In this document: in pieces, positions 32,623 through 41,847 of the stretch
Layout: every line of letters starts with the position of its first letter
Numbering within the stretch: the first letter of the stretch is position 1
NCBI GenBank assembly: GCA_964544475.1
Contig: CAZJBS010000010.1
Coordinates: 1 to 64,000, forward strand
Origin: CAZJBS01 sp964544475
GTDB taxonomy: Bacteria > CLD3 > SB21
Direction: 5' to 3'
DNA length: 64,000 nucleotides
Notes under the pieces: generated by a model
Told to the model about the DNA's origin: nothing
The model's input: only the letters and a program-made list of their open reading frames with translations
Databases searched by the model: none
Position numbers and translations under genes: made by a program

Positions 32623-35600
32623 TCAGGCGGCCGGGCCGTTCGAATTTTGTTGGCCCCGCACACTCTGGATGAGCCCTTTCACCCAGTTTATCCGGTCTTC
32701 CATCCATGAATACGTGGTCGGCACGATCACGAGAGTCAGGAACGTCGACACGGACAAGCCGAAAATGATGGCCACGCCGAGCGGCCTCCAGAAGTCGCTG
32801 CTTTCTGCGCCGGTGACGAGGTGAAAATTGCGCCAATCGAAATCCACGCCCGTGGCGAGAGGTACAATGCCGAGAATCGTCGCCGCCGCCGTCAACAGGA
32901 CGGGTCGCAAACGTGTGCGGCCGGCTTCCATGAGCGCTTCATCCAACGGCATGCCTCTTTCCCGCAGGTGTTTCGAAAAATCCAGCAGCACGATCGCATT
33001 CCGGACCACAATGCCGGCGAGCGACACGACGCCCACACCGGTCATGATAATGCCAAACGGCGTCTGAGTCACAAGCAGACCCATGAAAACACCTATGAGC
33101 GACAACGGCACGGAAATCATGATGACAAACGGCACGAGCACCGAATTGAATTCCGATACGACCACCATGAAGATCAAAAGAATGGTGACAATCATGGCCT
33201 TGGCAAGAAAAGCGGAGGCTTTGTCCTGCTCCTTGTTCTCGCCCGTATAATCCAGCTTGTAACCGCCCGGCAGGGGGAACGACTGCAGGCGTTCTTTCAC
33301 GTCGTGAAGCACGTCGCTTGAGAGACGGCCCTGGGCATCCGCCGTGATCGTGACCACGCGCTTGAGGTCTTTGCGACGGATATTGGTTATGCCGCTCGTA
33401 TGAATGACGGCGGCCACGGAAACCAGAGGCACGGACATCAGCTGGCCCTGTCGGTTCATGAATGTGATGCTGAGATTTTCAATATCCTTGGGCGATTGGC
33501 GCTGTTCTTCGCGCAGACGAACCGTGATCTTGTGTTCATCCTCGCCGATGCGGAATTTGGACGCCTCGGCGCCGCTGATGGCCGTGCGCACGACGGAGCC
33601 GACCTGGCCGGTGCTGATCTCCAGCAAGGCCGCCTTTTCGCGATCAACGACCACTTCGATTTCCGGCCGTCCCTGGTCGTAATCGTCTTTGAGATCAACC
33701 AGGCCCTCGATGCCCCTGATTGCATCCTGAATCTGAATGGACAGGGCCGCGAGCGCCTTGAAATCCTCTCCCGACAATTCGATGCTGATCGCCGCGCCGA
33801 CCGGCGGGCCCATGTCTTCGGACTGCACTTTGATTTCCGCACCCGGCACATGGCCGGCCGCTTCACGGATTTCGTCCATGGTGTCAAAGGTGTTTTGCCG
33901 GCGTTCCGTCCGCTCGAAGAAGTTGATCGAAATCTGGGATTTGTTCGGTGTGCCGCGTCCTCCGAAATCAAACGGATCCTCCGACGTGCCGACGTTGGTG
34001 ACACGAAATTCGATGTCGGTCTTGCCCGGAATTTCACGAACCCGCTCTTCCAACATGGTCGTTATGCCGTTGGTTACGTCGAGCGGGGTGCCCGGCGGCA
34101 TCGCCACGTTCACCACGACGCGGTTGGGCTGCGTCTCAGGAAAAAATTCGACGCCTTTGTTGAACACAACAAAAAGTGCGGTCATGCCGACAAGACCCAC
34201 ACCGGCCAGGATCACCGTCTTCCATTTGTGAGCGAGCGTCCATCGCAACGTGTGCACGTATTTCGTCTGCATCATTGGGAAGAAGCGATGATCCACCCAG
34301 TGGTACAGCACGGTGAACGGGTTGTACCGGCGCCATAACCCGCCATGCCGGACCGCGTGCCGCACGCCGGCGATCTCCTTGTGATAGTCGATAAATTGCG
34401 CCCCCTGCACCGGACTGATGACAAATGCGGTGAACAGCGACGCGGTCATCGTGATGATCAGCGTCAATGGCAGGTAGGACATGAAGTCACCGACGACGCC
34501 GGGCCAGAACAACATCGGCACAAAACCGGAGATCGTTGTGATCGTCGACGTGGCGACCGGTACGGCCACCTCGGCCGTGCCGTCCTTGGCCGCCTGGATT
34601 GGAGTCTTGCCATACTCCTGCTGATGCCGGTAAATATTCTCGATCACGACGATGGCATCATCGACCAGGATACCCAGCACAAGCACCAGCGCAAAAAGCA
34701 CGACAAAATTGAGCGTGATGCCCATGGCCGACAATACCACGAATCCCGTAAACATCGACAAGGGAATGGCCGTGCTGATGAGAAATGAGTTTTTCAGGCC
34801 GAAGAACATAAACAGGCACACGACCACGAGGAACATGCCGGTCATCATGGAATTTTCAAGCTCGAAAACCATTCGTTTGATTTCCTTGCTGGCGTCATTG
34901 GTGATGCTGACCTCGAGACCGGCGGGAAACGACGGACGCTCCTCTTCAATGATGGCTTTCACTTCATCGGCGATTTGGATCAGGTTCTCTCCGGCCCGTT
35001 TCCGGACGCTGAGAGTGACCACCGGTTTGTCATTCAGCCGGCTGTAAGTTTGCCGGTCTTCGAAGGCGTACCGGACTTCAGCCACATCCCGAATATAGAT
35101 GGGACGTCCGTGCCGCATCTTGACGATGATGTCTTCGATGGGTTTGGGGTTCTTGTACTCTCCCGGTACGCGAATGCTGTAATCGGTGATAGTGTTGTTG
35201 ATCGAGCCGCCGGGAATGGTGATGTTTTCTGAACGGATGGCGTCGATCACATCGCCAAACCCTATCTGATATCCCTTCAGCCGGTACACGTCGCAAAGAA
35301 TCTGGACCTCCGGCTCCAGGTCGCCCGTGATGTCGGCGCTGAGCGTGCCGGGCACTGCCTCGATCCGGTCCTGAAGATCCTCGGCGATTTTCTTGAGCCT
35401 CGCCAATCCGAGATCGCCGCCCAGCACGACATACATGATGGGGAATTCGCTGAAATTAATTTCGTTGATGAGCGGTTCCAGGATTTCAGACGGTAGTTTT
35501 GGTTTCATCTGGTTGACCTTGTCGCGCACGCGGCGAAGGGCTTCGTCAATATCGATGCCGGTTTCGAATTCGATCCGGATTGTCGACAGGCCTTCCTTCG

Positions 35601-35850
35601 ATGACGAGGAGATTTCCTTGACGTCCTTCAGGGATTTCAATTCCTTCTCCAGCGGCTGGGTGACCAGACCTTCCACGTCCGTCGGGCTGACGCCGACATA
35701 AGGTACGGACACGATCACGAGAGGAATCGTAATGTCCGGCGCCGCTTCGCGCGGAAGGCTCGAGTATGAAGAGACACCGAACAACGTGAGCAGGGCCACG
35801 AGGATGTAGACGGTGACTTTATTGTCGACGGCCAGATTGGAGAGTTTCAT
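32623..35850 (-). CDS. RND efflux transporter permease (AcrB/HAE-1 type)
   Basis: A proton-driven inner-membrane pump of about 1075 aa. TM1 is VDNKVTVYILVALLTLFGV, followed by the porter domain; the TM4 relay aspartates are in GILVDDAIVVIENIYRHQ. The second half repeats this architecture (GVVSLAGIVVRNAIVLLDF). The ATG at 35850 fits the usual AcrB start (MKLSNLAVDN); the longer frame to 35928 overlaps the adaptor gene. It is the last gene of the tetR-tolC-adaptor-RND operon. Substrate (drug, metal or lipid) cannot be told from sequence. Confidence 0.94.
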   Translation of the reverse strand: MKLSNLAVDNKVTVYILVALLTLFGVSSYSSLPREAAPDITIPLVIVSVPYVGVSPTDVEGLVTQPLEKELKSLKDVKEISSSSKEGLSTIRIEFETGIDIDEALRRVRDKVNQMKPKLPSEILEPLINEINFSEFPIMYVVLGGDLGLARLKKIAEDLQDRIEAVPGTLSADITGDLEPEVQILCDVYRLKGYQIGFGDVIDAIRSENITIPGGSINNTITDYSIRVPGEYKNPKPIEDIIVKMRHGRPIYIRDVAEVRYAFEDRQTYSRLNDKPVVTLSVRKRAGENLIQIADEVKAIIEEERPSFPAGLEVSITNDASKEIKRMVFELENSMMTGMFLVVVCLFMFFGLKNSFLISTAIPLSMFTGFVVLSAMGITLNFVVLFALVLVLGILVDDAIVVIENIYRHQQEYGKTPIQAAKDGTAEVAVPVATSTITTISGFVPMLFWPGVVGDFMSYLPLTLIITMTASLFTAFVISPVQGAQFIDYHKEIAGVRHAVRHGGLWRRYNPFTVLYHWVDHRFFPMMQTKYVHTLRWTLAHKWKTVILAGVGLVGMTALFVVFNKGVEFFPETQPNRVVVNVAMPPGTPLDVTNGITTMLEERVREIPGKTDIEFRVTNVGTSEDPFDFGGRGTPNKSQISINFFERTERRQNTFDTMDEIREAAGHVPGAEIKVQSEDMGPPVGAAISIELSGEDFKALAALSIQIQDAIRGIEGLVDLKDDYDQGRPEIEVVVDREKAALLEISTGQVGSVVRTAISGAEASKFRIGEDEHKITVRLREEQRQSPKDIENLSITFMNRQGQLMSVPLVSVAAVIHTSGITNIRRKDLKRVVTITADAQGRLSSDVLHDVKERLQSFPLPGGYKLDYTGENKEQDKASAFLAKAMIVTILLIFMVVVSEFNSVLVPFVIMISVPLSLIGVFMGLLVTQTPFGIIMTGVGVVSLAGIVVRNAIVLLDFSKHLRERGMPLDEALMEAGRTRLRPVLLTAAATILGIVPLATGVDFDWRNFHLVTGAESSDFWRPLGVAIIFGLSVSTFLTLVIVPTTYSWMEDRINWVKGLIQSVRGQQNSNGPAA

Positions 35851-35872
35851 GAAAGTGCGTCCTTGTGCCGGT

Positions 35873-36919
35873 TCAGTTCTGGATGGAAATGGGCTGCGCG
35901 TTGACGAGATTCTGGAAACCGGCGACAATCAGCTCGTCGCCATCGTTCAATCCTTCGAGGATACGTACGAGGTATCCGTCTGTTCCACCGATCCGAACGG
36001 CTCGCTCGACGGCGTGGCCGTCTTTGGCGACATACACGACGTGTCGCCCGACGTCCACTTGCTGGACATAATCCTGCGGAATGGCTATGGCCGACGCACC
36101 GGCGCTAAGCTTGAGCGTGACACGGGCCATCATGTTGGGCTTGATGCGTGAGCCCGAATTGGAAAAATACACTTCCGTTGGAATGGTGCGGTTGTCCACG
36201 GCCACCGCCGCTCCGACATAACCGATTTGGCCGGAAAACGTTTCGCCCGGCACGGGATCGACGGAAAAATCAATGGTTTGGCCGACACGGATGAGACCGG
36301 CGTATCGTTCGGGAACGCCAAGCAGGATTTTGAGGCTCCGTTGATCGATCACATGGACGGCCGGCATGCCGGGGCCGATCATCTCGCCTTCATCGACGTA
36401 CCGGTCGTTGACAATGCCGTTGACCGGCGAGATGATACTGGTATGTTCGAAACGTCGGCGGGCCATGTCGAGCTGGGCTTTGGCCGCATCGCGCTGATAC
36501 TCCAGGTTCTTGAGTTGAAGTTCTGAAATGGCCTGCTCATCGTACGCCTTCTTCTGTTTTTCGTAGTTCACGTCGGCCATATTGAATTGGGCGGTGGCGG
36601 CGTCAAAAGCGGCTTTGAGCAAAGAGGCGTCGATGCGGCCCATCACCTGGCCTGCAGACACCGGCGAGCCCTTGCCCACCAGCCATTCCACAAGTCGACC
36701 GCCTTCCTCAGCCGGCACAATGATATCGTTTGTCGACTCGATGGAACCCGTGAGCTTGATGGTTTCGGCAAAATCGACCGGCTTGATGGTCTGCGTTTTG
36801 ACGACCACGGCGGTGGTTTGGAGTCGTTCTTTCTTGGAGGATTCGGCGTTGGAATTTCCGCACGAATGGATGCCGGTGGCCAAAACCACGGCGGCAATAA
36901 TTGTCAACACGGCTTTCAT
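35873..36919 (-). CDS. RND efflux periplasmic adaptor lipoprotein
   Basis: A membrane-fusion protein of about 348 aa. The ATG at 36919 gives a lipoprotein signal with lipobox ATGIHSC, so it is anchored in the inner membrane. It shows a lipoyl half-motif (GSIESTNDIIVPAEEGGRLVEW), an alpha-hairpin with EKQKKAYDEQAISELQLKNLEYQRD, and beta-barrel and membrane-proximal parts. It connects the RND pump to TolC. It is 22 bases from the permease start and 8 bases after tolC. Confidence 0.92.
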   Translation of the reverse strand: MKAVLTIIAAVVLATGIHSCGNSNAESSKKERLQTTAVVVKTQTIKPVDFAETIKLTGSIESTNDIIVPAEEGGRLVEWLVGKGSPVSAGQVMGRIDASLLKAAFDAATAQFNMADVNYEKQKKAYDEQAISELQLKNLEYQRDAAKAQLDMARRRFEHTSIISPVNGIVNDRYVDEGEMIGPGMPAVHVIDQRSLKILLGVPERYAGLIRVGQTIDFSVDPVPGETFSGQIGYVGAAVAVDNRTIPTEVYFSNSGSRIKPNMMARVTLKLSAGASAIAIPQDYVQQVDVGRHVVYVAKDGHAVERAVRIGGTDGYLVRILEGLNDGDELIVAGFQNLVNAQPISIQN

Positions 36920-36927
36920 AGGGCGCC

Positions 36928-38232
36928 TCATTCCGGTTTGTTTGAACAAAAGATTTCGTCGAGATCGGCCACGGCCATCAGGTGATCAAAAACGGCCTGT
37001 ACACGATTGAGCCGGGCGCGCAGGAGCGCGACATCCGCGTCGTTCACTTCCAACTGGGTGCCACTCCCGGTTCGATAGCGTGTGGTGGCTATTTGGTAAG
37101 TCTTTTCGGCAAGTTCCACGGTGCGTTGCTGGCTGCGAACGCGGCGTTCGGCTTCGTGGATGCGCAGTTTGATCGACTGGACCTGCGTCCGCAACGTTGT
37201 TTTGAGATTGGAAATTTGTTCCTCGGTTTTGCGCTTGTCGGATTGCGCCTGGCTGACGCGGGACGTGGTCTGAAATCCGTTGAAGAGATTGACACTGAGC
37301 GACAGACCGACTTGCGAACTGGAAATAAAATCCCTGGATCCGATCGCCAGCGAATTCTTCTGTGCCTGCCATTGGTAATTACCAAAGGCGGCAAGCGTCG
37401 GCAGGTATTCCGAACGCGTGATGGTCATGACTTTGCCGCTGATATCCCGCTGGTATTCGAGCCACCGGACGGTCGCGTTGTCGTCGACGAGCGATTCAAC
37501 GATGCGCAGGCTGTCCACAGGCTGGAATTCGAGGGCGCCGGTCACGTCCAGGGGTTCATCCGCACCGAGGCCGATGGCTATTTTCAGTGCGTTCAGGGCG
37601 ACCAGCACGTTCTTTTCCGCCTCGATGACCATCGGACGCACGTTTTCCACCTGAACTTCCGCACGAATGCGGTCGTAGTCGGATACGATGCCTTGTTCAT
37701 TTAGAATGCGGACGTTGTTGAAGTTTTCTTCGGCGTTTTTCATGGAGGCCACGGTCGTGGCATGGACCTGCCGGGTGAGCAACGCCGCATAGAAAGCCCG
37801 TTGGGTGTTGGTGACGGTCCGGTTATAAACGGCCCGGTAGTTTTCGTGCGACGCTTTTTCCCAGACCGATGCCGTACCCACACCGATAAAAACGGCGGAA
37901 TTGAAGAGCACCTGCGTGGCCGTAAAACCGGCCTGCACGGCATTGTCGGAACCGACCCTGATCGGCGTGACTTTGCCTTCCATTTCGAAGAAGAAAACAG
38001 GCACTTTCAACGCACGGGTATAAGTTGCGTCGAAATTGAGCGACGGCATCGCATGGCCCCACGCCTGACGCACCTGTTGATCCGCCTTGTCCATGTCCAA
38101 TCGTGCGATTTTCAGATCGGCGTTGTTGGCGATAGCGGTCCGGATGGCGTCTCCGAGCGAGAGGGTCTTCGAGGTCTGTGCCGATGCGGAGACGGCGAGT
38201 GCGAAACCCAGAATCGCAACGATGAATCTCAT
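36928..38232 (-). CDS. TolC-family outer-membrane efflux protein
   Basis: An outer-membrane factor of about 434 aa. The signal peptide is MRFIVAILGFALAVSASAQ from ATG 38232, which overlaps the tetR stop by ATGA. It has two TolC-type repeats rich in long helices (SLGDAIRTAIANNADLKIARLDMDKA; SDKRKTEEQISNLKTTLRTQVQSIKLRI) and the strand motif TRYRTGSGTQLEVNDADVALLRAR. It forms the exit duct of the RND pump encoded downstream. Confidence 0.92.
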   Translation of the reverse strand: MRFIVAILGFALAVSASAQTSKTLSLGDAIRTAIANNADLKIARLDMDKADQQVRQAWGHAMPSLNFDATYTRALKVPVFFFEMEGKVTPIRVGSDNAVQAGFTATQVLFNSAVFIGVGTASVWEKASHENYRAVYNRTVTNTQRAFYAALLTRQVHATTVASMKNAEENFNNVRILNEQGIVSDYDRIRAEVQVENVRPMVIEAEKNVLVALNALKIAIGLGADEPLDVTGALEFQPVDSLRIVESLVDDNATVRWLEYQRDISGKVMTITRSEYLPTLAAFGNYQWQAQKNSLAIGSRDFISSSQVGLSLSVNLFNGFQTTSRVSQAQSDKRKTEEQISNLKTTLRTQVQSIKLRIHEAERRVRSQQRTVELAEKTYQIATTRYRTGSGTQLEVNDADVALLRARLNRVQAVFDHLMAVADLDEIFCSNKPE

Positions 38233-38858
38233 ATGGGCAACTCCTGCGTCAGAGGCATCGGCGTCCCATGCGCGAGTCCGATGCCGTGTAACAAGTTGTC
38301 GATCGATTTTTTCCACTCGTCGGCGGGATTGATTTTCCCGTCGTAATTCCACTGAATGATCAGGCCGTCGAAAAGCGCAATGATTTGCCGTGCCAGGGAC
38401 TCCGGATCCACCCCGGGCTTCAAAATCTGTCGCTGGATGGCGCTGTGGATGAACTCACCGGCTTTGGTTTTGTGGTCATGGTACATCCGTGTCAGTTTTT
38501 TCCGGATGCCGGCGTTTTCGATGGACAGGCTCCACAATTGCATGAAAAAATGGGGATAAGTGTCAAGATCGCTTTGGGTCATCAAATACTTCGGATATTC
38601 ATAGAGCAATTCGTCCAGTTGACATTCGAGAGCCATTTTGAAAAGCGCCTGTTGGCTTCGTTCGGTCCAGTTGTCGACCATGGCGAGGATGAGTTCGTCT
38701 TTGCTTTTGTAGTACCAATAGACGGCGCCCTTGCTCAATCCCGCCACTTTGGCGATTTCGTCCATGGTTACCGAGTCGAAATTCCTTGCGGAAAGACACT
38801 TGAAGGCCGCCTTCAGGATTTGTTCCTTTCTGGTACCTTCCAAGTCGGTTGATTCCAT
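38229..38858 (-). CDS. TetR/AcrR-family transcriptional regulator
   Basis: A 209-aa regulator with an N-terminal helix-turn-helix (ILKAAFKCLSARNFDSVTMDEIAKVAGLSKGAVYWYYKSKDEL) and a C-terminal ligand domain. It is the first gene of the efflux operon and is coupled to tolC by a four-base overlap. The operator-like palindromes between its promoter and start suggest that it represses its own operon and is released by a pump substrate. Confidence 0.93.
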   Translation of the reverse strand: MESTDLEGTRKEQILKAAFKCLSARNFDSVTMDEIAKVAGLSKGAVYWYYKSKDELILAMVDNWTERSQQALFKMALECQLDELLYEYPKYLMTQSDLDTYPHFFMQLWSLSIENAGIRKKLTRMYHDHKTKAGEFIHSAIQRQILKPGVDPESLARQIIALFDGLIIQWNYDGKINPADEWKKSIDNLLHGIGLAHGTPMPLTQELPI

Positions 38859-38890
38859 GACTTGCCCGATTTGATATTGTTAAATATTGT

Positions 38891-38911
38891 TTTAGATAAA
38901 TTGTATCTAAA
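38891..38911. promoter_or_regulatory. Perfect 8+5+8 palindrome, candidate TetR operator
   Basis: TTTAGATA-aattg-TATCTAAA lies 33 bases upstream of the tetR start and downstream of the promoter, where a bound repressor would block transcription. Confidence 0.55.
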
Positions 38912-38915
38912 TCAT

Positions 38916-38933
38916 CGACTGACTGGTCGGTCG
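38916..38933. promoter_or_regulatory. Second imperfect palindrome, TetR-type operator candidate
   Basis: CGACTGACTGGTCGGTCG is an imperfect dyad centred on the CTGGTC region. It matches the GACYGACY-RGTCRGTC style common for TetR-family operators. It abuts the -10 box of the tetR promoter. Confidence 0.5.
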
Positions 38934-38934
38934 A

Positions 38935-38963
38935 AATATAGGATATGAGTATTTGTTTGTCAA
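38935..38963 (-). promoter_or_regulatory. Consensus sigma-70-type promoter of the tetR-tolC-adaptor-RND operon
   Basis: On the minus strand TTGACA, a 17-base spacer and TATATT form a near-perfect promoter ending 77 bases before the tetR start codon. Both operator-like palindromes lie between it and the gene. Confidence 0.75.
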
Positions 38964-39011
38964 ATGTTTTCACGGGGATCTAGCGGAAATAACGACTGTG
39001 AGAGAGCCGGC

Positions 39012-40028
39012 TTAGACCGTGGCCCCGCCACAGCTGCTTCCGCCGCCGGCCGTACAACCAAAACAATGGGAATCCACCCGAATGCGACGCGCCACGACTT
39101 CGTCATAATTGAAATGCCAAATGTCCAGCGGCTTCTTTCCGGAAGCCGGCATGTCCAGCATCTGGTTGAAATCGCAGTCGTAAATCGTGCCATCATATCC
39201 CACACTGATGAGCGTGCGGCACATCACGCCCAGCGCCGCGGCCGGATTGAATGCACCGATCAGTTTATCCATGTACTCCCCATACTTGCCTGTCCGTTCG
39301 AGTTCTTCCCGAAAACGATGAATGGGCATGTTGGTGATGGTGAAAAGCCGGTTGAAATGGAGGCCAAATTTGCTCTTCAGGTTGCGCTTGTAATCGGCTT
39401 CCAACGAGGCCTGGGCCGCAGGCAAATACGTACCGACCGGATTGTAAACCAGATCAAGCACGAGGCCGCTTCCCTCCATCCCGTAACCCAAATCGTTTAA
39501 GAGACGCATGGACTCAACGCTCTTGGCGAAAACGCCTTTGCCGCGCTGGCGATCGGTGAAATATTCCTCATAATATGGCAATGACGAGACGACCTCGACG
39601 CCATGCTCGGCGTAGAAGCGTGGCAGATATCGCTTGGATTCGCCCGTCTCCGGATGCCCATCCAACGTCACCGTCAGATTATGACGGACCATCACGTGTT
39701 TGCCGAGTTGACGGGCGGTCGTGACCATGTGGTCGAAGTGGGCATTGAGTTCGGGAGCGCCGCCCGTGATATCCAGCGTCCGGATGAGATCATGACCGGC
39801 CAGGATCTCCAGGCAACGGTCGATGGTTTTTCGATCCATGTGTTCCGTTCGCCTGGGTGATGCATCCACGTGGCAATGACGACAGGCCTGGTTGCACTGG
39901 CGTGTGACGTTGACCTGAAGAGTCGTCACCGACAATGGAGGAATTTCGAGCCGATGACGCTGCAGCATCGCGTCGAAATCATACGGGGAAACGGGAAGAA
40001 CCGGCAACAAAGGAAAGAGTTCGGCCAT
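39012..40028 (-). CDS. arsS: Arsenosugar biosynthesis radical SAM protein ArsS
   Basis: A 338-aa radical-SAM enzyme with the cluster cysteines C45, C49 and C52 in CNQACRHC and the SAM-binding ITGGAPEL. The typical C-terminal part has CFGCTAGGGSSCGG, a cysteine-rich end shared by ArsS proteins. Family members are implicated in attaching a 5-deoxyadenosyl group to dimethylated arsenic. Six bases upstream lies the AhpD-like partner. No ArsM is nearby; the methyltransferase at 41 kb lacks the ArsM cysteine pattern. Confidence 0.92.
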   Translation of the reverse strand: MAELFPLLPVLPVSPYDFDAMLQRHRLEIPPLSVTTLQVNVTRQCNQACRHCHVDASPRRTEHMDRKTIDRCLEILAGHDLIRTLDITGGAPELNAHFDHMVTTARQLGKHVMVRHNLTVTLDGHPETGESKRYLPRFYAEHGVEVVSSLPYYEEYFTDRQRGKGVFAKSVESMRLLNDLGYGMEGSGLVLDLVYNPVGTYLPAAQASLEADYKRNLKSKFGLHFNRLFTITNMPIHRFREELERTGKYGEYMDKLIGAFNPAAALGVMCRTLISVGYDGTIYDCDFNQMLDMPASGKKPLDIWHFNYDEVVARRIRVDSHCFGCTAGGGSSCGGATV

Positions 40029-40034
40029 GTCGTC

Positions 40035-40370
40035 TCACTCCACATTTTCACGTTCGAGGACGTTGTGCATTTGCACGCCGTGCACGAGCGTCATACCGGC
40101 CTCCATCACAGCCGCCACGTGGACCGCTTCGGTCATCTGGTCGGGGCTCGCACCTGTTTCAAGACATTGGGTGGTGTAGGCGTCGATGCAATACGGACAC
40201 TGTTTGGCGTGCGCCACGGCCAGCGCGATCAATGCCTTTTCTCGTTTGGTCAGCGCGCCGTCCTCTCCGGTCACCTTGCCATAATACGCAAAGAACAAAT
40301 CCATGAGTTCTTTGCGGAATTTGCCGAAATCGGCAAAACGGCCGAGGTCCTTGCTTTCGTAGTAATTCAT
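40035..40370 (-). CDS. Arsenosugar-associated AhpD/carboxymuconolactone decarboxylase-like protein
   Basis: A 111-aa AhpD-fold protein with the redox pair C58/C61 in AKQCPYCIDAYT and a further C70. It has the family-specific start MNYYESKDLGRFADFG, found next to ArsS in many genomes and named arsenosugar biosynthesis-associated peroxidase-like protein. It has a good SD (AGGAG) and forms a two-gene operon with arsS. A redox or peroxide-handling role is expected but unproven. Confidence 0.9.
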   Translation of the reverse strand: MNYYESKDLGRFADFGKFRKELMDLFFAYYGKVTGEDGALTKREKALIALAVAHAKQCPYCIDAYTTQCLETGASPDQMTEAVHVAAVMEAGMTLVHGVQMHNVLERENVE

Positions 40371-40577
40371 GATACTCCTGGTGAATGACGTGATGACGCC
40401 CTCAAGGGGACGAATTCCAATATGGTCCTAATAATCGCAGAGTTGAAACAGAAAAACGATGATGATTCAAAAAAATTCCGTGGCGTCATGCCAACGTTCC
40501 GTCTTGCTGAAAACCATTTTATGTATTTGAATTTCATGTCAATTTCATGCAAACTCCATCACACGGAAAGGAAGACC

Positions 40578-40976
40578 ATGAAGGATATCGTTGCCTTGCT
40601 GAAGGAAGAGGGGATCGTGATTGCTGTCGTCGGCGCCAATGACCATCCCGGGAAATACGGCCACACCATCTATCGCGATCTGAAACGAAAAGGGTACCGC
40701 GTCGTTCCCGTCAATCCCAACCGTCCGACCGTGGACGGCGATCCGGCGTATGCTTCGCTGGCCGATCTTCCGGAAAAACCGGGCATGGTTAATATCGTGA
40801 CTCCGCCGAACATTACGATCACGGTGCTCGCGCAATGCGAAAAACTCGGCTTGCCCAATGTATGGCTCCAACCGGGTTCCGAAGATGACGCCGTCATGGC
40901 ATTTCTTGAAGGAAGCCAGCTCAATCACCTGGCCAACGCATGTATCATGGTCGAAAGCAAGTATCACCAGACGTAG
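40578..40976 (+). CDS. CoA-binding (Rossmann) domain protein
   Basis: A 132-aa single-domain CoA-binding protein with IAVVGANDHPGKYGHTIYRDL, YRVVPVNPNR and VWLQPGSEDD. It resembles the YccU family, in which the CoA-binding fold of succinyl-CoA synthetase occurs alone. The ATG at 40578 has the ribosome site GGAAAGGAAG; an open frame further upstream (from 40422) is not conserved-looking. The function in cells is unknown. Confidence 0.9.
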   Translation: MKDIVALLKEEGIVIAVVGANDHPGKYGHTIYRDLKRKGYRVVPVNPNRPTVDGDPAYASLADLPEKPGMVNIVTPPNITITVLAQCEKLGLPNVWLQPGSEDDAVMAFLEGSQLNHLANACIMVESKYHQT

Positions 40977-41000
40977 ACGTATGATTTCGGCACCAGCGGT

Positions 41001-41837
41001 CTAGAGGGCCGTGGCATCAATGGTCACGTAGGGTATTTTGAGCCTGAAATGACCGGCCATCCGGCAAACCTCGTCGATTTTCCTTTCGGCCATCCTGAAT
41101 ACCGATTCCCTCCGTTCTGCCGGAATTATTTCCTTCCACGACCCCAGAAACCAGTGTTTGATCAGATGATGGTTGAACAGCGCCATCGAATTCGCGAAAT
41201 CGATGTTGAATTCTCTTTGCACCACACCTTCGACATGGAACATGGCCTCGGTCAGATGCGCACCCATGTGTTCGACAGGCATTCGTTTTCTGGCGATGTG
41301 ATCGTGAACATCTTTTACCTTGTCACCCAAACCCAACTCCATGAATACGGCCTCAAGAATATCGTACCATGCCCGCATGGTGCCGTTCAGGTTGTAGGTC
41401 ATGACGAATTGGGCGCCGGGCCTGGCCACACGCCGGCATTCGGCCAGCGACTGGCGTACATCGTCGACATTGTTGATCCCGTTATTCGAAACGAGCAGAT
41501 CGAACAATCCGTCGCCAAAGGGCATCCGTTCCGCGCGGCCTGCGACGACGTCCGCCTGCTCAATTCCGAAACGACGTATCTTCATGCGGGCCCTCGACAA
41601 TGCCGGCTGCCATGGATCCAGACCGATCACACGACTGCCGGGGCCAAGACGTTCGGCGATTTCCAGCAAAGGAAATCCCATGCCGCAGCCGATATCCAGA
41701 ACATCGACGTGCGAGCGAAGGCGAACCGTGTTCAGGAGTTCCATTCCAAAAGGGGCCGACCAAAGCGACAACTCGTCCGTCACGGAGACGAGTTCATGGT
41801 CGTCGGCATCGAAGGTATATTTCAGATAATCCGTCAT
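41001..41837 (-). CDS. Class I SAM-dependent methyltransferase
   Basis: A 278-aa methyltransferase with motif I VLDIGCGMGFPLLE, the acidic end of strand 2 (VIGLDPWQP), motif GRAERMPFGDGLFDLLVSNN and a UbiE/Methyltransf_11-like C-terminal half rich in helices. The substrate is not predictable. It is encoded 10 bases downstream of nth in the same direction. It lacks the conserved cysteines of arsenite methyltransferases, so a link to the arsenosugar genes is doubtful. Confidence 0.85.
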   Translation of the reverse strand: MTDYLKYTFDADDHELVSVTDELSLWSAPFGMELLNTVRLRSHVDVLDIGCGMGFPLLEIAERLGPGSRVIGLDPWQPALSRARMKIRRFGIEQADVVAGRAERMPFGDGLFDLLVSNNGINNVDDVRQSLAECRRVARPGAQFVMTYNLNGTMRAWYDILEAVFMELGLGDKVKDVHDHIARKRMPVEHMGAHLTEAMFHVEGVVQREFNIDFANSMALFNHHLIKHWFLGSWKEIIPAERRESVFRMAERKIDEVCRMAGHFRLKIPYVTIDATAL

Positions 41838-41847
41838 CGCAACGCCG

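Noticed and set aside
33400..34338. Open frame (312 codons) on the plus strand
   Set aside because: Antisense shadow of the RND permease gene without start signals.
41001..41837. Arsenite methyltransferase ArsM beside the arsenosugar pair
   Set aside because: The conserved ArsM cysteines are missing; cysteines present are in motif I and scattered. It is co-directional with nth instead.
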